Assembly: GCF_901687125.1 (NCBI RefSeq) | Contig: NZ_CABFJY010000004.1 | Location: 1 to 64,000, forward strand | DNA: 64,000 nucleotides | Source: Actinobacillus vicugnae | GTDB lineage: Bacteria > Pseudomonadota > Gammaproteobacteria > Enterobacterales > Pasteurellaceae | Direction of reading: 5' to 3' | Shown here: positions 57,004-64,000 of the stretch, in pieces | Layout: the number at the start of each line of letters is the position of its first letter | How positions within the stretch are numbered: the first letter of the stretch is position 1 | Translations under genes and position numbers: made by a program | Notes under the pieces: model-generated | What the model saw: the letters and a program-made list of their open reading frames with translations, nothing else | Told to the model about the DNA's origin: nothing | The model's database searches: none

Positions 57004-58185
57004 ATGAAATTAAAAACTCTCATTAACACATTAGTCGTTGCAGGCGTTGTTACTGCAGGCTACTTTTATCTTTCCAACAGTGATGAATCACAAAAAGTCC
57101 ACTATATTACTGAACCTGTTTCTCGTAGCACGATCAATAAAAGCGTATTAGCAACGGGTTCTGTTCGTGCAAGTAAACGTACCGAAGTCGGTGCACAGGT
57201 TTCAGGTAAGATTATTAATTTATATGTAAGCCTTGGGCAAACTGTCAAAAAAGGCGATTTAATTGCCGATATTGATTCAAGCAATCAAGCGAATAGCCTA
57301 AGCACTGCTGAAGCAAATCTTGCTTCTTATCAAGCTAAACTTTCATCAGCTCAAGTGGCTTTAGAAGTTGCACAAGCAAACTACACTCGTTTAAGCAAAC
57401 TATACAAGCAATCAAGTGCATCACAAGCAGATTTAGAAACAGCAAAAAATACATTAGCGGCAGCTAAAGCAAGCGTTGATGAAGCTAAATCACAAATCAA
57501 ATCGGCACAAATTTCTGTAGCTGATGCCAAAACAAACTTAAATTACACGCAAATTGTTTCACCAATGGATGGCACAATCGTGTCAATACCTGTTTCTGTT
57601 GGGCAAACTGTAAATTCGGCACAAACATCCCCAACCATTGTACACGTTGCTGATCTTTCAAAAATGCTAATTAAATTAGAGATTTCAGAAGGTGACATTG
57701 CACAAGTAGCGCAGGGTCAAACCATTTCTTTTACTACTCTGGCTGAGCCGAATCATAAATATCACAGCAAAATTGACAGCGTAGATCCAGCGCTCACAAC
57801 ACTAAGCGACGATAGCTCCTCAAATAAATACACCGAAAAAGCAGGAAATACCGAAGCGATTTACTTCTATGCAAATTCACTGGTAGATAATGCAGAACAA
57901 CGCTTACGTATTGGTATGACAGTGCAAGGACAAGTGGAAATTGCTAAACGTGAAAATATATTGGTGGTTCCCACTTCTGCCTTAAAGAAAAAAGGTCAGA
58001 AGGCTTTTGTCATGGTGTTAGAAAATAACCAAGCGGTTGAAAAGAAAGTAGAACTTGGCTTAGCCGATAGCCAACATACTGAAATTATTTCAGGGCTAAA
58101 TGAAGGTGAACAAGTAATTACAACCCAACGTTCAAATGACGAATCAATTAGTAGCCAACCTCGTCGAGGTCCTGCTGGTTTCTAA
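57004..58185 (+). CDS. macA: Periplasmic adaptor (membrane-fusion) protein, MacA-like
   Basis: A 393-residue adaptor of the RND/ABC membrane-fusion family, closest in layout to MacA, which links the MacB ABC transporter to TolC. It has an N-terminal membrane anchor (TLINTLVVAGVVTAGYFYL), a split lipoyl domain (VGAQVSGKIINLYVSLGQTVKKGDLIADID and IVSPMDGTIVSIPVSVGQTVN), a long Ala/Ser/Lys-rich coiled-coil hairpin (about 98-185) and a beta-barrel with GMTVQGQVEIAKRENILVVPTSAL. MacA is normally followed by macB; here the gene is followed by a terminator and a gene on the other strand. Confidence 0.8.
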   Translation: MKLKTLINTLVVAGVVTAGYFYLSNSDESQKVHYITEPVSRSTINKSVLATGSVRASKRTEVGAQVSGKIINLYVSLGQTVKKGDLIADIDSSNQANSLSTAEANLASYQAKLSSAQVALEVAQANYTRLSKLYKQSSASQADLETAKNTLAAAKASVDEAKSQIKSAQISVADAKTNLNYTQIVSPMDGTIVSIPVSVGQTVNSAQTSPTIVHVADLSKMLIKLEISEGDIAQVAQGQTISFTTLAEPNHKYHSKIDSVDPALTTLSDDSSSNKYTEKAGNTEAIYFYANSLVDNAEQRLRIGMTVQGQVEIAKRENILVVPTSALKKKGQKAFVMVLENNQAVEKKVELGLADSQHTEIISGLNEGEQVITTQRSNDESISSQPRRGPAGF

Positions 58186-58190
58186 ATCAA

Positions 58191-58238
58191 ACAAGCGGTC
58201 AAACTTTGCTGAAAGATTGCAAATTTTGACCGCTTGTA
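58191..58238. terminator. Uptake-sequence inverted repeat between convergent macA and the BASS transporter
   Basis: ACAAGCGGTCAAA and TTTGACCGCTTGT with TTTGCTGAAAGATTGCAAA between; serves both directions. Confidence 0.75.
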
Positions 58239-58268
58239 ACTTATACTTTAATAGAAATGGTTCGATAA

Positions 58269-59213
58269 TTACTTATTTTTTTCGTTTTTCATAGTTGCAA
58301 AAAACATTGCTAATAATGGCCCTGAAATATTATGCCAAAAACTAAACACTGCACTTGGCACTGCAATTAATGGATTCGCTTTAAAGTGTAATGCTGCAAG
58401 TGCTGCCCCCAAACCTGAATTTTGCATTCCCACTTCAATCGCAATCGCCTTGCTATCCGCAACGGGCAATTTAAAAATACGTCCAAATAAATAACCCAGT
58501 AAATACCCCAAACCATTGTGTAATGCAACTACTAAAAAAACTAATAAGCCAGATTCAATAATACGATCTTTACTTACCGAAACCACTGCTGTCACAATTA
58601 ATACAATCGCTAAGACAGAAATAAGTGGCATAGTTTGGCTAAACTGCTCTACCTTTTGTTTAAATATCGAACGAATCACTACTCCAATAAAAATTGGTAA
58701 TAACACCATTTGCAACACTGAAATAAACATAGCACTTGCATTTATTTCCAACCATTCGCTCGCAAAAAGGTAGAACACCGTTGGGGTAAGCACGGGTGCA
58801 AGCAACGTTGAAACTGTTGTACAAGCCACTGAAAGCGCAGTATTACCTTTCGCTAAATAAGTCATTACGTTTGAAGAAGTTCCACCTGGGCAAGACCCCA
58901 CTAAAATTACCCCAATGGCTAAATCTGGCGGAAGCTGAAAAATTTTCGCAAGCCCAAAAGCAATACTTGGCATCACAATAAATTGTGCAATCACACCTAA
59001 AATAGCCGCTTTAGGATTTTTGGTTACTTCAGCAAAGTCTTTAAAGGTGAGCGTTAACCCCATGCCCAACATTACGATCCCCAACAAATACGGAATCCAA
59101 GGCACAAATTGTTTAAAAGTTTCAGGAAATTGTGCCGCAATAAAAGCGAAAACAATCACCCAAATCGCAAAAGTTTTGCTGACAAATTGTGTAAGTTTTA
59201 AAAGCGCATTCAT
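58269..59213 (-). CDS. Bile acid:sodium symporter (BASS) family transporter
   Basis: A 314-residue protein with about nine to ten membrane segments of the BASS family; bacterial members include ketopantoate (PanS-like) and bile-acid transporters. Family marks: MLGMGLTLTFKDF near 50, SCPGGTSSNVMTYLAKGNTALSVACTT near 107-133 (the sodium-site helix break) and EVGMQNSGLGAALAALHF near 262. The substrate is not determinable. It is a single gene facing hel, whose divergent promoter region contains one H. influenzae-type uptake core (ACCGCACTT). Confidence 0.85.
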   Translation of the reverse strand: MNALLKLTQFVSKTFAIWVIVFAFIAAQFPETFKQFVPWIPYLLGIVMLGMGLTLTFKDFAEVTKNPKAAILGVIAQFIVMPSIAFGLAKIFQLPPDLAIGVILVGSCPGGTSSNVMTYLAKGNTALSVACTTVSTLLAPVLTPTVFYLFASEWLEINASAMFISVLQMVLLPIFIGVVIRSIFKQKVEQFSQTMPLISVLAIVLIVTAVVSVSKDRIIESGLLVFLVVALHNGLGYLLGYLFGRIFKLPVADSKAIAIEVGMQNSGLGAALAALHFKANPLIAVPSAVFSFWHNISGPLLAMFFATMKNEKNK

Positions 59214-59330
59214 GTTGTGTCCTTAATTTGTTATTGATTTAGATTAAAAGAAATACAGGCTACCGCACTTTTTTGTAAAAGTGAATAGACAAAAATAAGC
59301 TTTATTTGTACTCTTTGAAGGCTTTGGTGA

Positions 59331-60182
<852 letters not shown>

Positions 60183-60190
60183 TTAAAAAT

Positions 60191-60226
60191 AACCGCTTAC
60201 TAGAGTAACTAGCAAGCGGTTAAATT
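60191..60226 (+). terminator. Terminator of hel
   Basis: AACCGCTTACTAG pairs with CTAGCAAGCGGTT (one mismatch) around AGTAA, followed by AAATTTTTC; built from uptake-type sequence. A further inverted copy near 60256 forms a second, longer pair. Confidence 0.75.
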
Positions 60227-60287
60227 TTTCTATTTTTGCAAAATTTAGTAGAAATTTAACCGATTGTTGTAGAAAAGATGAAAAAGA

Positions 60288-61007
60288 TTAAGATTTAATT
60301 TCTCGAGAGGCAACTTTTTCAAGGGTCTCTGGTTGGGTATTCATAATAAAATCCCAGAGCATACCTAAACGAGCAAAAAATTCTCTAATCCGAACTTTTA
60401 TATGACCTTCTGGATATTTTGCTGCAAAACATACAGCATCAATGTTGTGATATTTCGCAATAAATAATGCTCTTTCGCAATGAAATTGTTGTGTAACAAT
60501 CACAAAAGGTTCTAATTTATAAACATCCCGTGCACGCACAATTGAATCTAAAGTGCGATAGCCCGCAAAATCTTGCATAATCTTTTCTTTTTTTACCCCC
60601 ATTTGGCGTAAATCATTTCGCATTACTTTAGGTTCATTATAATAAGGTGTTTTATTATCACCGCTCACCAGTAAATGATTAACTTTACCACTTTTTAATA
60701 ATGATATTGCGGCTTCTAGGCGATATTTATAATAGAGATTAGGTGTACCTGTTGAATAATATTTTGCAGTGCCTAATACAACCGCAGTGTTATATTTAGG
60801 TAGTTTTTCGACTTCAGTATAAATACGATCTTTAACGTAAAATCCTGTTGCACCATCAATAACTATAATAAATAACATTAAAATGATACTTGCCCATCCT
60901 ATCAAAACAGCGCTTTTGGCAAAAAAATGTATACACCTTTGAAACAAAGGCGCTTTTACATTTTTGTTAGTGCTATTTTGTTGAGTTAATTCCATTTTTC
61001 TATGCAT
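60288..61007 (-). CDS. sanA: SanA/YdcF-type DUF218 membrane protein
   Basis: A 239-residue protein with one membrane segment near 33-55 (AVLIGWASIILMLFIIVIDGATGFYV) and a DUF218 domain: YNTAVVLGTAKYYSTGTPNLYYKYRLEAAISLL, LLVSGDNKTPYYNEPKVM, and FVIVTQQFHCERALFIA. This matches SanA, implicated in envelope barrier function at high temperature and vancomycin resistance in enterobacteria; the biochemical role is unknown. The start is uncertain: MHRKMELTQ at 61007 or MELTQ at 60995; neither has a good ribosome site. Confidence 0.82.
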   Translation of the reverse strand: MHRKMELTQQNSTNKNVKAPLFQRCIHFFAKSAVLIGWASIILMLFIIVIDGATGFYVKDRIYTEVEKLPKYNTAVVLGTAKYYSTGTPNLYYKYRLEAAISLLKSGKVNHLLVSGDNKTPYYNEPKVMRNDLRQMGVKKEKIMQDFAGYRTLDSIVRARDVYKLEPFVIVTQQFHCERALFIAKYHNIDAVCFAAKYPEGHIKVRIREFFARLGMLWDFIMNTQPETLEKVASREIKS

Positions 61008-61122
61008 TTAATGAGTAAAAGTAATTAAGATTGCTGGAAAGCTGACAAATTTTTCAAACAAATGTTCAAGTCTCTAGCATAGCCTAGCTAACTAAAATTG
61101 CAAGTATGACCTTTGCTCAGAG

Positions 61123-61146
61123 TTTTAGACGTTTAGACGTCTAAAA
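61123..61146. promoter_or_regulatory. MetJ operator 1 (tandem met boxes)
   Basis: AGACGTTTAGACGTCT (61127-61142) is two adjacent met boxes, one with a single base change from AGACGTCT. It is just upstream of the metX -35 element. Confidence 0.85.
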
Positions 61147-61151
61147 TCCCC

Positions 61152-61180
61152 TTGACAAATGCATTGCCTATCGCTACCTT
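61152..61180 (+). promoter_or_regulatory. metX promoter
   Basis: TTGACA (61152-61157), 17 bases, then TACCTT (61175-61180). It lies exactly between the two MetJ operators, so bound MetJ would flank and block it. Confidence 0.65.
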
Positions 61181-61191
61181 ACACATATTAA

Positions 61192-61207
61192 AGACGTTTA
61201 GACGTCT
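61192..61207. promoter_or_regulatory. MetJ operator 2 (tandem met boxes)
   Basis: AGACGTTTAGACGTCT again, identical to operator 1, 65 bases downstream of it, covering the early transcribed region. A single uptake signal (ACAAGCGGTC) follows at about 61223. Confidence 0.85.
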
Positions 61208-61267
61208 AAACTAGATAAAAACAAGCGGTCAAATTTCTACCTTAATTTGCAAACCTTAGGAATATCA

Positions 61268-62338
61268 ATGGCTCACAGCATTACTCTTTTTCAAGATTCA
61301 CCTTTAGCGTTAGCGCTTGGCGGCGAGTTATCCCCCGTTGAGGTAACATATCAAACTTATGGGAAACTCAACGCTGATAAAAGTAATGCAGTATTGCTTT
61401 GTCATGCCTTAACAGGTGATGCTGAGCCTTATAAAAATGCGCCTGAACAGGGCTGGTGGCAAGATTTTATCGGTGCAGGATTAGCTTTTGATACCGATCG
61501 CTATTTTTTTATTTGCTCTAATGTATTAGGTGGCTGTAAAGGTACTACAGGGCCTTCATCAATTAATCCTCAAACCAACAAACCTTACGGTAGTCTATTT
61601 CCTGTTGTCACAGTGCAAGATATGGTTAAAGTGCAAAAAGCTTTGCTAGACGCACTCAATATTCCTCATTTGCATGCGGTGGTTGGAGGCTCATTCGGCG
61701 GTATGCAAGCCACCCAATGGGGCATTACTTATCCCGATTTTATCGATAATATTATTAATCTTTGCTCTTCTCTTACATTAAGTGCTGAAGCAATAGGCTT
61801 TAATCATGTGATGCGCCAAGCCATTATCAACGATCCTAATTTCAATCATGGTGATTATTATGATAATTTACCCCCTGATAACGGTCTAAAAATCGCACGG
61901 ATGTTGGGTATGCTCACCTATCGTACCGATGTTCAACTTGCGCGCGCATTTGGACGTGAAACTAAACAACAAAGTGAGATTTGGGGCGATTATTTTCAGG
62001 TAGAATCATACTTAAGTTATCAAGGGGTAAAATTTCTAGACCGATTTGATGCAAATAGCTATTTACGTTTATTGCGAGCGCTAGACTTATATGATCCTGC
62101 ATTGGGTTATGCCAATGAACAAGCAGCGCTTCAACGGATTAAAGCTAAATATACCTTGGTTGGCGTAACTAGCGATCAACTTTTTAAGCAGATTGATTTA
62201 CATAAAAGTAAACAACGCCTTGAAAATGCGGGTGTACAGGTCGATTACTATGAATTTCATTCTAACTTCGGACATGATGCGTTTTTAGTCGATTATGATT
62301 TTTTTGAACCAATGCTCAAGAAAGGCTTAGCGGGATAA
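61268..62338 (+). CDS. metX: Homoserine O-acetyltransferase
   Basis: Acetylates homoserine for methionine synthesis, using acetyl-CoA instead of the succinyl-CoA of enterobacterial MetA. The 356-residue alpha/beta-hydrolase has the family [10 protein letters not shown] near 44, [16 protein letters not shown] near 85, the nucleophile elbow [15 protein letters not shown] near 140, and the catalytic Asp and His at GVTSDQLF and [11 protein letters not shown]. The ATG at 61268 has TAGGA upstream; a TTG-initiated extension is not needed. MetJ operators lie upstream. Confidence 0.95.
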   Translation: MAHSITLFQDSPLALALGGELSPVEVTYQTYGKLNADKSNAVLLCHALTGDAEPYKNAPEQGWWQDFIGAGLAFDTDRYFFICSNVLGGCKGTTGPSSINPQTNKPYGSLFPVVTVQDMVKVQKALLDALNIPHLHAVVGGSFGGMQATQWGITYPDFIDNIINLCSSLTLSAEAIGFNHVMRQAIINDPNFNHGDYYDNLPPDNGLKIARMLGMLTYRTDVQLARAFGRETKQQSEIWGDYFQVESYLSYQGVKFLDRFDANSYLRLLRALDLYDPALGYANEQAALQRIKAKYTLVGVTSDQLFKQIDLHKSKQRLENAGVQVDYYEFHSNFGHDAFLVDYDFFEPMLKKGLAG

Positions 62339-62462
62339 ACTTATCTCGCGAAACATTCCCTCATTTATCCAAAGTGACATCAGAACATTTTTTTATACAC
62401 TTAACTTTCAAATTTTAGCTATAATAGACACTATTTTTATTCTAATTCTAAGAGAAACGATT

Positions 62463-63479
62463 ATGGCTACTATTAAAGATGTTGCTAAACTAGCAGGTGT
62501 TTCAACAACCACTGTCTCTCACGTAATTAATAAAACGCGTTTTGTCGCAGAAGATACGAGTAAAGCGGTTTGGGACGCTGTTCAACAGTTAAATTACTCA
62601 CCAAGTGCGGTTGCACGCAGCCTGAAAGTCAATACCACCAAATCCATTGGTATGATCATTACCACTAGTGAAGCGCCTTATTTTGCTGAAATTGTGTTAG
62701 CAGTAGAAGATTACTGTTACCAACAAGGTTATTCATTGTTTTTATGCAATACTCAAAATGAACCAGAAAAAATTCAAAACCATTTAGATATGCTGATCAA
62801 AAAGCGTGTAGATGGCATTTTAGTTATGTGCTCTGAATATACGAGGGATTCACTGGAGTTATTTAATGGCACCAATGTACCGATGGTAGTAATGGATTGG
62901 GGTAAAACCAACGAAAATAACGATGTCATTTTAGATAATAGCTTTGAAGGCGGTTATCTCGCTACACGTCATTTAATTGAAAATGGACACACCGATATTG
63001 GCGTTATCGCAGGCGAATTAACCAAAACTACGGTGAAAGAGCGTTATGAAGGTTTTGTAAAAGCTATGCAAGAAGCGAATTTACCAATTCGCCAAGAATG
63101 GGTGTTAGAAGGCGACTTTGAACCTGAAAGTGGCTTTGAACAAATGAACAACTTACTCCGCTTAGACAAATTGCCAACCGCAGTATTTTGCTTTAACGAT
63201 ACCATTGCACTTGGCGCTATTTCAGCATTAAGTGAAAAAGGGCTCAGTGTACCACAAGATGTATCAATTATTGGCTATGATAATATCCATTCATCACGCT
63301 TCTACTCTCCGCCATTAACGACGATTCACCAATCAAAATCTCGTTTAGGCGTGAAAGCGTTAAACTTATTATTAGAGCGAATTAAAACAGATAAATCACA
63401 ATATCAACCGCAAATAATTGAGTTTCACCCTGAGTTAGTTTTACGTCGTTCTGTTCGTAATTTAAATAAAATTGATTAA
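62463..63479 (+). CDS. purR: Purine repressor PurR
   Basis: LacI-family repressor of purine synthesis, with hypoxanthine or guanine as co-repressor. The 338 residues start [21 protein letters not shown], nearly the same as E. coli PurR, followed by INKTRFVAE, the hinge helix [19 protein letters not shown], and effector-domain stretches [37 protein letters not shown] and GDFEPESGF that are typical of PurR. An H. influenzae-type uptake core (AAGTGCGGT) lies inside the gene near 62605. The DedA-family gene follows by 15 bases. Confidence 0.93.
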   Translation: MATIKDVAKLAGVSTTTVSHVINKTRFVAEDTSKAVWDAVQQLNYSPSAVARSLKVNTTKSIGMIITTSEAPYFAEIVLAVEDYCYQQGYSLFLCNTQNEPEKIQNHLDMLIKKRVDGILVMCSEYTRDSLELFNGTNVPMVVMDWGKTNENNDVILDNSFEGGYLATRHLIENGHTDIGVIAGELTKTTVKERYEGFVKAMQEANLPIRQEWVLEGDFEPESGFEQMNNLLRLDKLPTAVFCFNDTIALGAISALSEKGLSVPQDVSIIGYDNIHSSRFYSPPLTTIHQSKSRLGVKALNLLLERIKTDKSQYQPQIIEFHPELVLRRSVRNLNKID

Positions 63480-63494
63480 TAAGGAGTTGTATGC

Positions 63495-64000
63495 ATGGAA
63501 TTTTTAATTAGCTTTTTTAGTAGCTATGGTTACTGGGCTGTATTTTTAGTTCTTCTTGCGTGCGGATTTGGCGTACCGATTCCTGAAGATATTACACTCG
63601 TTTCTGGTGGGGTAATTTCAGGTTTAGGTTATACCAATGTACATTGGATGTTAGTAGTGAGTATGCTTGGCGTGCTTATTGGCGATAGCACGATGTATTG
63701 GCTAGGTCGTATTTACGGCGAAAAAATTCGTCAATTTCCTTTAATTCGGAATATCGTTACTGAAGAACGTTACCAAATGGTACAAGAACGCTTTGAAAAA
63801 CAAGGCAATCGCCTATTGTTCTTAGCTCGTTTCTTACCTGGTTTACGTGCGGTAGTCTATCTGGTTTCAGGTATTACATGTCGTGTAAGTTATACACGCT
63901 TTTTATTAGTTGATTTTTGTGCTGCAATTATTTCAGTACCAATTTGGGTTTATTTGGGCGATTATGGCGCACAAAATCTTGATTGGTTACATGAACAAGT
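63495..64000 (+). CDS. DedA-family membrane protein (C-terminus outside the window)
   Basis: The first 168 codons of a DedA-family inner-membrane protein; the family takes part in lipid carrier translocation and envelope homeostasis. Seen are FFSSYGYWAVFLVLLACGFGVPIPEDITLVSGG, then GVLIGDSTMYWLGRIYGEK and the family motif LFLARFLPGLRAVVYLVSGI with the conserved Arg residues. I use the ATG at 63495 with AAGGAG 9 bases upstream; an ATG 4 bases earlier is in another frame. It is 15 bases after purR, so is probably co-transcribed. Confidence 0.88.
   Translation, partial: MEFLISFFSSYGYWAVFLVLLACGFGVPIPEDITLVSGGVISGLGYTNVHWMLVVSMLGVLIGDSTMYWLGRIYGEKIRQFPLIRNIVTEERYQMVQERFEKQGNRLLFLARFLPGLRAVVYLVSGITCRVSYTRFLLVDFCAAIISVPIWVYLGDYGAQNLDWLHEQ

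Overview
The window is a chromosomal segment of a Pasteurellaceae bacterium. The evidence is the low-GC gene set (hel/e(P4) lipoprotein, protein D-type glpQ, short single-parvulin surA, the ribD-ribE-ribBA-ribH cluster, lysW behind a lysine riboswitch) and the very frequent DNA uptake signal sequence of the Actinobacillus pleuropneumoniae type, core ACAAGCGGT. The Haemophilus influenzae-type core AAGTGCGGT is seen only a couple of times. This points to the Actinobacillus / Mannheimia / Glaesserella / H. ducreyi side of the family; the species cannot be named from the sequence alone. I saw no rRNA, tRNA, CRISPR array, insertion sequence or prophage.

Layout. 1-5.4 kb: the start of a type VI secretion vgrG (cut by the window edge), then recB and a norM-type MATE exporter, all on the minus strand. 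5.4-9.3 kb: an AT-rich patch with a frameshifted HAD phosphatase, the lysine transporter lysW under a lysine riboswitch, and an hns-like gene. 9.8-14.6 kb: the L-lactate operon lldP-lldE-lldF-lldG. 14.6-19.5 kb: a membrane-anchored TssA/VasL-like type VI protein, a small YgjV-like membrane protein, folA, proB, a TauE/SafE-family permease and nth. 19.7-24.6 kb: a fadI-fadJ-ydgA cluster in which the thiolase and hydratase active sites look degenerate. 24.6-28.6 kb: the riboflavin operon behind an FMN riboswitch. 28.6-35.8 kb: the glycerol-3-phosphate regulon, glpABC divergent from glpQ and glpT, with CRP and GlpR-like sites. 36-49.3 kb: lon, dxr, relA, hemA, der, hldE, pyrR, surA and rsmA. 49.3-55.8 kb: upp, fadD, rseC, rseA, rpoE and leuA with its leader peptide and attenuator. 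56-64 kb: yigL, a macA-like adaptor without macB, a BASS-family transporter, hel, a sanA-like gene, metX between two MetJ operators, purR and the start of a DedA-family gene.

Genes that work together: GlpQ releases glycerol-3-phosphate from phosphodiesters, GlpT imports it and GlpABC oxidises it. LldP imports lactate and LldEFG oxidises it. RibD, RibE, RibBA and RibH make riboflavin under FMN control. RpoE/RseA/RseC and SurA belong to envelope homeostasis. Convergent uptake signal sequences form hairpins at many gene ends and probably act as terminators.

Most of the window is ordinary core genome. The points most worth a second look are the FadI/FadJ pair with substituted catalytic residues, the apparent three-state leader of lysW, a short upstream ORF overlapping rpoE, the absence of rseB from its usual place, a perfect LacI/PurR-type palindrome upstream of lldP, and a 64-bp palindromic element inside the riboflavin operon.
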